From assembly GCA_963748095.1 (NCBI GenBank), contig CAVVIO010000017.1, positions 1 through 64,000 on the forward strand: DNA of 64,000 bases. Reading direction: 5' to 3'. The notes below the pieces were generated by a model. That model was not told the origin of the DNA, did not search any database, and saw only the letters and a program-made list of their open reading frames with translations. Source of the DNA: CAVVIO01 sp963748095 (GTDB lineage: Bacteria > Bacteroidota > Bacteroidia > Bacteroidales > UBA10428). Positions 18,893-27,881 of the stretch are shown piece after piece (position 1 is the first letter of the stretch; each line of letters opens with the position of its first letter). The position numbers and the translations under genes are program-made.

Positions 18893-19140
18893 GCATTCAT
18901 CCTTTCCATCAAAAAAATCCTTTAAATCGTGTTCAGACAACATCCCCGGCATAAACAGCCAGAAAACATTTCCTTTACCTGACTGCCTGTAAGTTGATAA
19001 AATGAATTTGCTTTTTACCGGAATATCCCTTACACCCGCCTGACGGACGGGCAGGTTTATTTCCCGTACCGGAAGTTGGAAATAGAGGAAAGGATAGATA
19101 GGGAACGAAAAGATAATAACAGCCGAAATGTACATGCATA
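18893..19140. repeat. Dispersed intergenic repeat, copy R3, with a GC-rich palindrome inserted
   Basis: It shares with 21472-21702 the run AAATCGTGTTCAGACAACAT, then CGGCATAAACAGCC, AAAACATTTCCTTTACCTG, AAAATGAATTTGCT, and the end GGATAGATAGGGAACGAAAA and CCGAAATGTACA. Relative to other copies an extra GC-rich CGCCTGACGGACGGGCAGG stands near 19038-19056. A 166-codon open frame on the minus strand (19222-18722) covers it, but its parts match the repeat copies only as repeat DNA, so I do not call it a gene. Confidence 0.72.
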
Positions 19141-19295
19141 TTTTACATCGTGAATTGAAAAGTATAAAAAATCCGGCAGATGAATTATTTAACCAGCAAT
19201 AGTACACAATTGAACGATACAAGAGGAATATCGTTCAATTGAATTTGCACAGATGTTGTGCCTAATTGCAGGAGAGCATTTCGGAAAACATTAAA

Positions 19296-19763
19296 ATGGA
19301 TAATATGAAAACATGGAAATTTAAAGTAAAAAGTAATTCTCAGGAGATTATTAAGAAACTTGACTCTGCATTTGGATCTGTTGACACATTATTTTATAAA
19401 GTTAAAAATAATAAAAATGGTTTAGTAGCTTTTAAAGTGCGTAAAAGAGTTCAGGATGCAAATGCAGCTTTACATGATAATCAAACTATTTTAAATGGAA
19501 AGATGTTAAAAACCGATGTTGAAAATGAGACCAATGATGAAATCTCTTTTACACAACACTTTTTAAGAATACTGTATTTATCCATTTATCTGGTTCCTGG
19601 ACTAATTGCAATAATTTTGGGAATTGGTAGAAGTGCAACCATATTCATAATTGCAGGAATATTATTAGCTATTGGAATTGCATTATGGATGCAAGCACGG
19701 AACAAGTTTGAAAAGGATATCCAAAAATATAAGACATTAATTTCTGAAATATTAGAGTTATAA
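19296..19763 (+). CDS. Small membrane protein of unknown function (155 aa)
   Basis: The start ATG 19296 (or 19305) gives MDNMKTWKFKVKSNSQEIIKKLDSA. The soluble N-terminal part (about 90 residues, FGSVDTLFYKVKNNKNGLVAFKVRKR) may be a small alpha/beta domain, and two adjacent membrane helices follow (LYLSIYLVPGLIAIILGIG and IFIIAGILLAIGIALWM), then a charged tail ending LISEILEL. There is no similarity I can name. Composition matches the AT-rich neighbours, and it is flanked by intergenic repeats on one side and a 679-bp gap on the other, so it is probably a single-gene unit. Confidence 0.65.
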   Translation: MDNMKTWKFKVKSNSQEIIKKLDSAFGSVDTLFYKVKNNKNGLVAFKVRKRVQDANAALHDNQTILNGKMLKTDVENETNDEISFTQHFLRILYLSIYLVPGLIAIILGIGRSATIFIIAGILLAIGIALWMQARNKFEKDIQKYKTLISEILEL

Positions 19764-20442
19764 AAAGTTCAAAAACCGATTTTTAGGAAAAATATTCACT
19801 CATGTAGACTATTCTAGTTGATTTGTAGTGCTGTGATTCTAGTCTTACATTGAAGCTTTAATATTAAATACAAAAAATATCGATAGATTTTTATATCACA
19901 TGTTTGGCAGAACAAATAATTTAGTCGATTAAAAACTATGCATGACTCGATTAAGATAAAGTAAAAATAAAACATTGATATAAAAGCAACATAGGCACAA
20001 CAATGTGTATAATTCATAAGGGTTTGCCTTCGGCGAGCCCGTCCTTCGTCCTCGGTTCAGAGGTTTTCGAGCGTTTTCTCCCGCATCAAATTTGGTGTTT
20101 AAGTTGAAAGGTTTGAAGCCCGCAATCCCTTACGAAATCATACACTCAACTTTAGCACCAAGGCTGATATCGATTTTTCATTTTGTAAATTTCTATAGAA
20201 AATAAAATTAAACTCTATTTTATATTTGGCTCGATACTTCGCTTTAAAATTTCTGCTAATGCGAAGTTTATTTTGTCTTTCCTCGCTAGGTGGAAAAATT
20301 AGCTACCTACATTGAATCGCATATAAGAGACCCTTTTTTCTTTAAGTTTCCACCATAAGGAAGCTAAAAGGCCAACAGATACTGAATTTTTGTTCAATGA
20401 ATTTATGTACCTTGTAGAAATAATAATTAAACTTTAAAAAAC
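19764..20442. other. Intergenic region without a recognisable gene
   Basis: No credible coding frame is present. Two structures stand out: a short hairpin GGGTTTGCCTTCGGCGAGCCC near 20019-20039 and an imperfect inverted pair GGTGTTTAAGTT (about 20094) and AACTTTAGCACC (about 20150). The 20040-20160 stretch is GC-richer than its surroundings and may be a remnant of transferred DNA. At the 3' end, TTTTTG near 20387 and TACCTTG near 20408 could be a weak promoter for the stress-protein gene. Confidence 0.4.
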
Positions 20443-21345
20443 ATGAAAAACATAATATTAGACTTATTGGTTCCAGTTGATTTTAAAGTTTTTTGTTTAA
20501 AATCTATTGATTACGCTAAAAAACTTCAATCGGTTATGCCATGTAAAATACATCTAATCCACATTGTCGATTCACAGGCATGGTGGAATGATTTTTTTAA
20601 TTCTGAAGAATTGATTGTCGCTGCAACTAAAAAATTAAAAGCTATTAGTAAGGAGCAAAAATTAACTTCGGATACCGAAATTGTCGTACTACAAGGTAAA
20701 AGCTACAAAAAAATTATTGAATATGCGAGTAAAATTAATGCCCGGTATATTATTATGTCGGATAATTATCCATTATCAAAAGAGAGTAAAATTCTGGGTG
20801 CAACACTTTCGCAGGTAATTATGAAGGCCGAACAACCTGTAATAAGTATCACCAATAAAGAGGATGTTATTTTTAAAAACATGGTTGTCCCAATAGATAT
20901 GAATCAATCGTGTAGAATGCAACTATACCATTCCGTAGCAATGGCGTTAAATCACAACACTAAAATTCATTTAATTACCGTTCTTTTTGGAAAAAGGGAT
21001 ATAAAATCCAGTAGAATTAGCCAAAAAATTGAAAAGTATACAAAAACCTATGAAGAAAATGGAGTTGATTTTACTATTCAGGCCCTAATAAAAAAAGAGA
21101 CTTTTGCATACAAAGAAATAATTAAATATTGTGACAAGAATCAAATTGATTCAATACTGATAATGACACATACTGAGTCGGCAAGTTTTGATAACTATTT
21201 AGGTGCTTTTTCCCAACATATTATAAATGAAGCAACCATGCCGGTTATTTCTATCAATAATACTTCAGCAAAATTTTGGGAAAGCAAGTTGGACGATAAA
21301 GTTGACCCTCTTGGTTTATTCCCTAAAAAGAGAGGGGTAACTTAG
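20443..21345 (+). CDS. Universal stress protein, two UspA domains
   Basis: The 300-aa protein contains two UspA-like halves. The first starts MKNIILDLLVPVDFKVFC with an IHLIHIVDSQ strand; the second starts FKNMVVPIDMNQSCRMQL with IHLITVLFGK. Both end with the 'iimg.....a......vi.......PVi.i' part: VIMKAEQPVISI and HIINEATMPVISI. The glycine-rich ATP-binding motif (G-2x-G-9x-G-S/T) is not complete in either half, so this is likely a non-ATP-binding type. Tandem Usp proteins are common in Bacteroidota and respond to stress or growth arrest. A short C-terminal tail, DPLGLFPKKRGVT, is extra. The gene is monocistronic. Confidence 0.88.
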   Translation: MKNIILDLLVPVDFKVFCLKSIDYAKKLQSVMPCKIHLIHIVDSQAWWNDFFNSEELIVAATKKLKAISKEQKLTSDTEIVVLQGKSYKKIIEYASKINARYIIMSDNYPLSKESKILGATLSQVIMKAEQPVISITNKEDVIFKNMVVPIDMNQSCRMQLYHSVAMALNHNTKIHLITVLFGKRDIKSSRISQKIEKYTKTYEENGVDFTIQALIKKETFAYKEIIKYCDKNQIDSILIMTHTESASFDNYLGAFSQHIINEATMPVISINNTSAKFWESKLDDKVDPLGLFPKKRGVT

Positions 21346-21423
21346 TCTATTATTAACATCGTTTAATGATCATCTGATAATTAAATGATATCAAGAAAAT
21401 TAAATTCTGTACCCCCCCCAGTA

Positions 21424-21446
21424 GATGTGGGTTTGCAACCCACATC
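21424..21446. repeat. Perfect palindromic hairpin
   Basis: GATGTGGGTT and AACCCACATC flank a TGC loop, giving a 10-bp perfect stem followed by CTTTT. It lies about 80 bp after the stress-protein gene and could end its transcript. The same palindrome type is dispersed in other Bacteroidota genomes, so it may also be a mobile palindromic repeat. Confidence 0.55.
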
Positions 21447-21471
21447 CTTTTAATACGGATACTGTATTCAC

Positions 21472-21702
21472 ACATTCATCCTGTCCATCAAAAAAATCCC
21501 TTAAATCGTGTTCAGACAACATCCCCGGCATAAACAGCCAGAAAACATTTCCTTTACCTGCCTGTAAGTTGATAAAATGAATTTGCTATTTATCTGAATA
21601 TCTTTTACATTTATATCATAAACGGTAACCGGAAGTTGGTAATTGAGGAAAGGATGGATAGGGAACGAAAATATTATAACCACCGAAATGTACAAGCACC
21701 TT
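21472..21702. repeat. Dispersed intergenic repeat, copy R4
   Basis: Nearly identical to R3 over 18893-19140 (TCCATCAAAAAAATCC, AAATCGTGTTCAGACAACAT, AACAGCCAGAAAACATTTCC, GTAAGTTGATAAAATGAATT), but lacking the GC-rich insert; it instead has TATATCATAAACGGTAACCG like R2 and R6. It ends with GGATGGATAGGGAACGAAAA. Confidence 0.75.
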
Positions 21703-21794
21703 TTAAACTGCTATATGAAAAATAAACACAATACGCTTATAAATAAATTAGCATCAATGTAAATAAAATCCTGATTAAATATATAAGGTCGCTT

Positions 21795-23297
21795 ATGAAT
21801 AAATTAATTCTTCATTTTTTTGTTTTGGTTTTTATGAGTTCTTGCACATTTCAAAACAAGAATTCACCTACACAAGGCAGTAAAGGAGATTGCATTAGCA
21901 AAGAAAAATCACTTGAAAGAAAAGTTCAGTTGGAGGAAGGAATTCGCGAACAAGTGAAGTTTTTGGGAGAATCGGAAGATCTCAGTTCCATTACAAACAG
22001 AATGTCAGCGTATAATATTCCGGCATTATCTCTTGCGGTAATAAATCACGGTAAAATTGAATGGGCAGACATTTATCAAAATGCGGATTTTCCTGAAGAG
22101 CATCACCTGAATTGCTCCAGCATTTTCCAGGCAGCATCATTGTCTAAACCAGTAACCTTTCTTGCGGCATTACGCATGCAATCTGCCGGTAGAATCGACC
22201 TGGATAAAAATATTCAGGAATACCTGAAGGATTTTGTAATACCTCAGGGCAAACAAACGGCTGAGAATCCGGTTACATTTCGCAATATCTTTTCCCATAC
22301 TTCAGGAATCAATCCCGGTGGATATCAGGGATACATAAGAAATTTCCCAATACCCTCTGATCCGGATATTTTAAGGGGTAGTGCCGGGGTCAATTCCCCG
22401 GCTATAGAAGTTATCGCACCGCCTAATGAAACACTGGCTTATTCCGGTGGTGGCTACACATTAGCTGAACTGGCCCTTCAGGACATATTTAATGATGAGT
22501 TCCGGAACATCATGCAAAAATGGATTCTTAAACCCGCTGGAATGAAACACTCTGAGTTCACACAACCATTACCCGCTTCGGATTCTATTCGGGTAGCCAA
22601 AGGTCACACCCAATCAGGAGAGGTAATAGAAGGAGGATGGAGAAACTATCCGGAGCAAGCTGCGGCGGGACTTTGGAGCAACTCTGTTGATCTGGCTAAA
22701 TTTCTGATTGAAATTTATAAAGCGTATCAGGGCGATAGCTCGATATTTTCACCCTCTGATATTAAATCGATCATAAGCGACGAGCGAAACGGCAGTGTTT
22801 ACGGATTCCTGTTGAACCGTTCCGGTGATGATATTTCCATCACTCACTATGGAGGCAACACTGGTTACCGTACGGGTATGACAATAAGCCTCACAAGCGG
22901 AAATGGATTGGTCTATCTGATTAATTCAGATAATGGAGGGGCCCTGGGGAACGAATTACTTTTATCAGCCTCTCAGGTTTATAACTGGAAGCATTTTAAA
23001 CAAACAACTGTTCAGCGGAAACAAATAGAGCCGGAAGTTTTAAAGAAGTTATCAGGTAAATACAGGTGGAACAATCAAATAGATCTTTCAATCACATATG
23101 ATGAAAGCAATAATAAAGTTTCACTCCGTTTTCCTAATGGAGACGAGTATAAGCTTGTACCTGTAATGGGCGAAGAACTTGATTTCATTCACCCAAATAC
23201 CGGTGTCAAAGTTTCTTTTTTAAAGAAGGATGACTTCCGGTCTTTCACCCTCTATGGTCAAACCGCTGTTAAGCTGAACACAGATGCTAATAAATAG
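21795..23297 (+). CDS. Serine hydrolase of the beta-lactamase/PBP4*-esterase family, lipoprotein
   Basis: The 500-aa protein has a lipoprotein signal (HFFVLVFMSSC, Cys17). The class C beta-lactamase fold is shown by QAASLSKPV with catalytic Ser115 and Lys118 (SxxK), a YSGGGY motif in place of YxN, and HYGGNTG in place of KTG. A C-terminal domain of about 110 residues (LSGKYRWNNQ to the end) is like the lipocalin-type DUF3471 tail of such hydrolases. Known members are esterases or D-amino-acid peptidases more often than antibiotic-hydrolysing enzymes. A hairpin starting at the stop codon ends the transcript. It stands alone between a dispersed repeat and a small membrane gene. Confidence 0.88.
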   Translation: MNKLILHFFVLVFMSSCTFQNKNSPTQGSKGDCISKEKSLERKVQLEEGIREQVKFLGESEDLSSITNRMSAYNIPALSLAVINHGKIEWADIYQNADFPEEHHLNCSSIFQAASLSKPVTFLAALRMQSAGRIDLDKNIQEYLKDFVIPQGKQTAENPVTFRNIFSHTSGINPGGYQGYIRNFPIPSDPDILRGSAGVNSPAIEVIAPPNETLAYSGGGYTLAELALQDIFNDEFRNIMQKWILKPAGMKHSEFTQPLPASDSIRVAKGHTQSGEVIEGGWRNYPEQAAAGLWSNSVDLAKFLIEIYKAYQGDSSIFSPSDIKSIISDERNGSVYGFLLNRSGDDISITHYGGNTGYRTGMTISLTSGNGLVYLINSDNGGALGNELLLSASQVYNWKHFKQTTVQRKQIEPEVLKKLSGKYRWNNQIDLSITYDESNNKVSLRFPNGDEYKLVPVMGEELDFIHPNTGVKVSFLKKDDFRSFTLYGQTAVKLNTDANK

Positions 23298-23340
23298 GGC
23301 TTCACACGGCACGTAGTGCCCAGTAGTGAAGCCCTATTTA
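23291..23340 (+). terminator. Terminator hairpin overlapping the stop codon of the hydrolase gene
   Basis: TAAATAGGGCTTCAC at 23291-23305 pairs perfectly with GTGAAGCCCTATTTA at 23326-23340. The gene's TAG stop is inside the 5' arm. The 15-bp stem followed by TTGTG has few T residues, so it may stabilise or end the mRNA. Confidence 0.65.
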
Positions 23341-23396
23341 TTGTGTACCATTTATTTAAAGTTTCAACATTATCTAAACTTTATGCGTAATGAGTT

Positions 23397-23771
23397 ATGA
23401 AATACGTTAAAAGTATGATTGTAAGATTGCTATACATAATTCCTTTAATTTTATTTATTACTGGTTTTATTCATAGAATAAACGATCTGGAATATAATAG
23501 TTCGCTTGGGATCAAATATAAATATGTTTTTATCCCAATTCTGATTTTTGCTTATCAAACGATTAGAAATTCAAAAGTTGGATGGATTTTAGTAATGATT
23601 TTATATTTGGTCTTTTTATTTTTCTGGATTTATGAGCTTATTGGTGAATATTACTTAATAGGAGCAAAATATACCTATGATCAATATTTCTTTTGGTGGG
23701 TATATGTAATGATCTATCTTGGCATTGGCTGGATTTATTATAAATTAAGGCCAAAAGATGTAATTATATAA
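23397..23771 (+). CDS. Small integral membrane protein of unknown function (124 aa)
   Basis: The protein has four predicted membrane helices (LLYIIPLILFITGFI, YVFIPILIFAYQTI, GWILVMILYLVFLFFWIY, FFWWVYVMIYLGIGWIYY) joined by short loops. No motif identifies it. ATG 23397 overlaps a TGA/ATGA context ('gagttATGaaatac'); no strong Shine-Dalgarno is seen, as is usual in Bacteroidota. Composition matches the neighbours. Function unknown. Confidence 0.65.
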   Translation: MKYVKSMIVRLLYIIPLILFITGFIHRINDLEYNSSLGIKYKYVFIPILIFAYQTIRNSKVGWILVMILYLVFLFFWIYELIGEYYLIGAKYTYDQYFFWWVYVMIYLGIGWIYYKLRPKDVII

Positions 23772-23812
23772 TAATACACTGTACTCTATAAGCGATGATA
23801 CGCAATGCAGGT

Positions 23813-23922
23813 GTCGGTAATTTTTGAAAGTTTTTGCTTATATTTAGGTTCATACAAATGGACAACTTAAAGCTTTGAAAACTGCACTGCACATATCGCC
23901 AATGTTAGCCGCAATTACCAAC
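23813..23922. other. Inverted-repeat-bounded intergenic segment, possibly integron attC-like
   Basis: GTCGGTAATT (about 23813) and AATTACCAAC (about 23913) are inverted partners about 110 bp apart. Just inside the right partner is CACTGCACATATCGCCAATGT then TAGCCGC, a run resembling ends of gene cassettes seen in environmental Bacteroidota. The fit to a canonical attC is only partial. Confidence 0.25.
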
Positions 23923-24035
23923 TACCCAGGAATTCAATTGAGAATTCAATAACCTAATGCAATAAATTTCGTTTAACAATTGATGCAATTTTTTGTATTG
24001 AATAAGTATTACTAATAGTAATAAAAATCAAATAT

Positions 24036-24779
24036 ATGAAAACAGTAAAAAATTACTCAACTATTACATTAATGCTGATAGTGCTTTTCAGCTTGACATC
24101 TAACAATACTAAAGCGCAATTAAGAACGCCCAGTTCGGTAGGAACATATGAAAAAGGTACTGTAACGCTGGAAAATGGGGATAAGGTTAATGGATATATA
24201 TTTATGGATATGATGAATCCTCAGGAATTTCAAAAAAGGGTTAACCTGATTGACGAGAAAACCTATGCGGCTTACCAGGCAGGGAAAGATGTAGATAAAG
24301 ACGCTGTGGTGTATGATGCCAGGGATGTGCAAAGTTTTACCCTTGAAAATGGTAAAAAATTCAAACAGGCAAGATATGTCAATCTATTTGCTAAAAGAAA
24401 ACAAGATAAAATTCCTAAAAAGCTTTTGTTAGAAGTTGTTACGGAAGGAAAGATTACCGTTTTTAAAAAGTATCACCACACCCAGGGGATTGTTACTTCC
24501 CACTTACCTGACCGTACGAAGGTTAGTGATGCTGATTATGTTAAATGGCAGGAAAACAACTTTGAGATTCTTTCCCAGAAAGAAGGAGAGGAAGCAATAA
24601 ATATGTCTACCATCAATTTAAAGAAGCTTGTCGGCGATAATAAAACTGTTTTAACCAATTACGCTAAAAACAAATATGGTTTTAGAGATCTTTTTATTAA
24701 AGGTCCTGTCTTTGAATCCAGCTTCCAACTGGATGCGTTAGAGGCTTTCACCAGAATGGTAGAAGATTATAATAATTAA
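24036..24779 (+). CDS. Exported protein of unknown function (247 aa)
   Basis: The signal peptide is MKTVKNYSTITLMLIVLFSL.. cleaved near TKAQ. The mature protein begins with VGTYEKGTVTLENGDKVNGY, a beta-structured motif, and includes VVYDARDVQSFTLENGKKFK, which resembles the first part of the 15149 product. The C-terminal half (NMSTINLKKLVGDNK..) is helical. It is not a known enzyme. A strong terminator follows at 24806, so this is probably a single transcript. The 264-bp gap upstream holds only the inverted-repeat segment at 23813. Confidence 0.7.
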   Translation: MKTVKNYSTITLMLIVLFSLTSNNTKAQLRTPSSVGTYEKGTVTLENGDKVNGYIFMDMMNPQEFQKRVNLIDEKTYAAYQAGKDVDKDAVVYDARDVQSFTLENGKKFKQARYVNLFAKRKQDKIPKKLLLEVVTEGKITVFKKYHHTQGIVTSHLPDRTKVSDADYVKWQENNFEILSQKEGEEAINMSTINLKKLVGDNKTVLTNYAKNKYGFRDLFIKGPVFESSFQLDALEAFTRMVEDYNN

Positions 24780-24805
24780 CAATAGTTAGAATTTATTACA
24801 TTATT

Positions 24806-24845
24806 AGAAGAGACGACCTTTAATGGTCGTCTCTTCTTGTTTTAT
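24806..24845 (+). terminator. Rho-independent terminator
   Basis: AGAAGAGACGACC (24806-24818) pairs perfectly with GGTCGTCTCTTCT (24825-24837) around a 6-base loop, followed by TGTTTTAT. It ends the gene at 24036. Confidence 0.85.
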
Positions 24846-25006
24846 GAAAACAAGAAGTTATATAAATCAGATTAACCTACCTTATCCCATTTCCATAATA
24901 AGCTTACTGTGAGTTTTTATCTTCTTTGAATATATTAACTATACCATTGATATCTTAGTTTACACAATCTACTTTACACTCTCCCAAAACCCGGCGTCTG
25001 CTTTTT

Positions 25007-25405
25007 AAAACGGTCCACCGGGTATCCAAAACGGTACTCAGAGAATGTAAAACAGTACTCAGAGACAGTAAAACAGCACCCGGAGACAATAAAACGCTCC
25101 ACAAACATGACAGTATGGCGCATTGAGATGATTTTACGGCACGCAGAGCGAACAAAACACTACCCGGAGAGGGTAAAACAGTACTCAGAGCTAACAAAAC
25201 AGTACTCAGAGATAGCAAAACAGTGCCAGGAGCGAACAAAACAGTACGCAGAGACAGTAAAACAATACCCGGAGCAAACAAAACACTGCCCGGAGATAAT
25301 AAAACAGTATTCGGAGTTAGTAAAACAGCCCCCGGAGCAAGAATAGCACAGGCCGGAGCGTACATAGCCGTATTCGCAGAAACCATTACAGGAAGTGTGC
25401 AATAA
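25007..25405. repeat. Degenerate 21-bp tandem array, about 19 units
   Basis: The run AAAAC recurs at 25007, 25028, 25049, 25070, 25091, 25154, 25175, 25196, 25217, 25238, 25259, 25280, 25301 and 25322, always in 21-bp register; degenerate units fill 25112-25153 and 25343-25405. The consensus is AAAACAGTACYCGGAGANAR. The plus strand is open from 24951 to 25346 and would encode heptads such as TKQYSEI, but the first ATG is at 25107. The minus strand is open for 163 codons. Because 21 divides by three, open frames are expected in any case. Two helical turns per unit put the A-tracts on one face of DNA. Function unknown. Confidence 0.85.
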
Positions 25406-25631
25406 ACGGTGTGAAAAAATTGTATTTCGTTTCGCCTGGTTATCAAAAGGTATTAAATCATTGCGGGTTATCCTTCAACAGTGTTTTCGTGCGTTTATCC
25501 CTAGAATGACAAAAAAGTAACTCTTTCCCGGGTAATTTATAAACATTCTAAAAAAACAGATTTTCTGTCATTTACTTCAATTGGCGTAGGTAGCTGCCGG
25601 AAATCACTTACAGCAAGTTCTTAAACAATGG

Positions 25632-25865
25632 AATTTGTTTTTTACCGGATTATCCTTTACATTTAGTTCGTAAACTGGATTTGGGAGAAAATTTCATTTT
25701 AACCAAAAGCAGATAAATTTAAAACCATTTACAAACCTTTATTAAACGATTAATTATACAGGATGAAAAAAATGACCGGATATACTGAAAATTCCACCAG
25801 GATGGTTAAATCAGAAAGTTGCGGAGATGAAACAGTTACGCTATAATAACGATAAATATAACCAG
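25632..25865. repeat. Dispersed intergenic repeat, copy R5
   Basis: Closest to R1 (1964-2215), sharing the core and the downstream TTCATTTTAACC, AAAGCAGAT, TTACAAACCTT, TTAATTATACAGG, GATGAAAC and TTACGCTATAAT segments. Between 25406 and 25631 there is nothing I recognise as a gene. Confidence 0.75.
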
Positions 25866-25945
25866 CCTGCGTCAAGCAGACCTCTCTACTACAGGTAGAT
25901 TGTGTTTATGGGAATGTTTAGCAAAAAAATTAAAAACATAGTATT

Positions 25946-26873
25946 ATGAAGAAAATATTAATTTCAACTGCTCAGTTTATATCAGTTTTACTAATTTTTA
26001 TTTTATTATTTATTTCTCCATCAGTTTTAATACCTGTTTCGACGTCACTTTTGGAAAAAATGAATCCAGATGAAATGAAATTATTTTTTCCTCTCCTTCT
26101 TCTTTTTGCGTTATATATGACCAGTTCTTTTTGGTTGTTGATAAGAAATTCCAGCCATAAAAAATCAACTGTTTTTATGTACCTGACATTAGCCAATTTT
26201 ATATTGTTTCCACTCATGGGTTTATTTGAATCAGTTTTTTGGCTCGATTCACTGGGCGTATTAGATTATAATGAAATCATGAAAATATTTTTCCGCTTTC
26301 TTATTACATTCACATTGTTTTCAGGCTATTTAACAATCTTATACAAAAGGAATAGTGAAGCTACCAACGAAGAAGTAAGATGGATGAATTTTAAATTACT
26401 TGCTCAAAAGCTATTGCTGATTGGAGTGATTTACATGTTTATTTATAATCTTTTTGGATATTTTGTGGCATGGCAATTTGAAGCTACAAGAGTTTATTAT
26501 ACGGGCAGTTCAGAGTTAAAGGGTTTTTTTACGATGTTGTATCTTAACTTAAGTGACCCAAAATTTGTAATTGTTCATTTTTGTAGAGGATTATTTTTCG
26601 GACTATCAGGTTACTTATTTTATAGCTTACTTAATTGTTCAAAACCTAAAAAGGAATTTTATACTAGCTCTCATTTTTGGAGGATTTGGATTTCAAATAA
26701 TCTTGCCAAATCCCATATTCCCGGAATTGGTCAGAATATCTCATTTCATTGAGACAACTTCATCAATGATTATTTTTGGATTTATAGTTGGATATGTTTT
26801 TTCCTATAGAAAGAATAAAATATCGATAGGTCTAAAAACATCTTTGGCTAACCATATAGGATTTAAGGCATAG
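25946..26873 (+). CDS. Multi-pass membrane protein of unknown function, one frameshift
   Basis: The first frame (25946-26752) encodes six or seven hydrophobic helices, for example FISVLLIFILLFISPSVLI, then FFPLLLLFALYMTSSFWLLI, then IFFRFLITFTLFSGYL. Near 26655 the coding signal moves to another frame, where NFILALIFGGFGFQIIL and SMIIFGFIVGYVFSYRKNK complete two more helices, to 26873. An indel near the TTTT of GAATTTTATA is the likely cause. With it corrected the protein has about 308 aa. No family is recognised. No partner gene is close: a repeat lies on each side. Confidence 0.65.
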
Positions 26874-27011
26874 TTGAGCCAAAAAAAGAAGTAGTTAGTT
26901 CATAGAACCTGCTGCCTTTTGCAGGATCGTTGTTGTTTATTCACCCCGGCATAACAATAGCATCCATCTGCACACTGGTATCAGAGTATTTCCGAAATGC
27001 TTCCCTGACTA

Positions 27012-27105
27012 AAGTTCATAAATTTGACTTGCTTTTCCCCGGAATATCTTTTACATTTATTTTTCGAACGGTAACCGGAAGTTGGGGAAAGTGAGGGATT
27101 CGGTA
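27012..27105. repeat. Dispersed intergenic repeat, copy R6 (short)
   Basis: AAAGTTCATAAATTTGACTTGC, then CCCCGGAATATCTTTTACAT, CGAACGGTAACCGGAAGTTG and GGGGAAAGTGAGG match the family core. The 373-bp gap 26874-27246 has no gene; a weak hairpin CCTGCTGCC..GCAGG lies near 26909. Confidence 0.65.
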
Positions 27106-27246
27106 TTTAGTATAATAATAACAACAATAAACAACGGGTAGTGGAATAGCCATAAATAGAGGTATGTTTTGGTAATGTTTAACAGTAAGCAATAAATGAC
27201 GCAACTTCGAAGTCAATAAAATCATCCTTATGATAAACTTTAAAAA

Positions 27247-27642
27247 ATGATTAGAAAAATTTATCAAATAGTTATTATCATCTTGCCTTTAATGAGTTCT
27301 TGTCTTAACAGGCAATTCATTGATGGAAAATCTGAATTTAAAGGAGTTTCCGATACTGTGGTCAATGACTCTTCTATTATTTCTGGAAATGTGTATCTTG
27401 TCGATGGAATTAATAATATATATATTCCGGGCGAGTATAAGGTGTGGATTCAGGAAACTAATTTAACTGCTGAGACTGATACCGCCGGACATTACACGTT
27501 AAAGACAATTCCAGGGACTTATAATCTTAAATGTGAGAGGCAGGGCAATGAATGGCAGCGACTAATTGAAAGTATCACGGTTACCGTTGGTGCAAATCAG
27601 AAAGCCAAAATAGATTTTTATATTGGGTATACAATCGAATAA
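27247..27642 (+). CDS. Small lipoprotein with carboxypeptidase-regulatory-like domain (131 aa)
   Basis: MIRKIYQIVIIILPLMSSC is a lipoprotein signal with Cys19. The body includes SGNVYLVDGINNIYIPGEYK, ETDTAGHYTLKTIPGTYNLK and ITVTVGANQKAKIDFYI, the seven-stranded beta sandwich of the CarboxypepD_reg/peptidase-associated type that Bacteroidota use as a transthyretin-like module. Alone, it has no catalytic domain. The start is the first ATG; the gene follows copy R6 of the dispersed repeat and is followed by 239 bp without a gene. Confidence 0.7.
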   Translation: MIRKIYQIVIIILPLMSSCLNRQFIDGKSEFKGVSDTVVNDSSIISGNVYLVDGINNIYIPGEYKVWIQETNLTAETDTAGHYTLKTIPGTYNLKCERQGNEWQRLIESITVTVGANQKAKIDFYIGYTIE

Positions 27643-27881
27643 TTTAATTGCCTGCTGCCAACAATATAGAATTTACAGGATCTGCCACACTGAAATATAC
27701 CTGAACAAACTTCATGAGGAATTAATCCGGTTAAATTCCGGATTTTGCAAAACTCTTTTATTTCATGTAATGTTATTAAGAAGGAGTATAAATAACGAAG
27801 ATCGACTTTCTTTGGTACTCCTAAAAGCCCCGTAATTTCAAGGACTTTCTTTATTATAGTAACAATTTAAAAAACAGAGCT

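Noticed and set aside
18722..19222. 166-codon minus-strand open frame
   Set aside because: It lies on a dispersed repeat; parts recur in other copies with broken frames, so the open frame is probably fortuitous.
18543..19295. SusD gene after the SusC-like receptor
   Set aside because: Only the frameshifted SusC tail and a dispersed repeat are found.
21795..23297. Antibiotic-resistance beta-lactamase
   Set aside because: The SxxK fold is shared with esterases and DD-peptidases; the YxN and KTG motifs are altered (YSGGGY, HYGGNTG) and a C-terminal lipocalin-like tail favours a non-lactamase hydrolase.
25007..25405. CRISPR array
   Set aside because: Units are contiguous 21-mers without unique spacers, and no cas genes are near.
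24955..25446. 163-codon minus-strand frame across the 21-bp array, rich in VLLSPG-type repeats
   Set aside because: A period of 21 keeps several frames open by itself; composition is that of the repeat and there is no start context or family resemblance.
27623..27835. 70-codon open frame between the lipoprotein and the exported protein
   Set aside because: No resemblance to any protein, unusual composition, overlaps the end of the previous gene.
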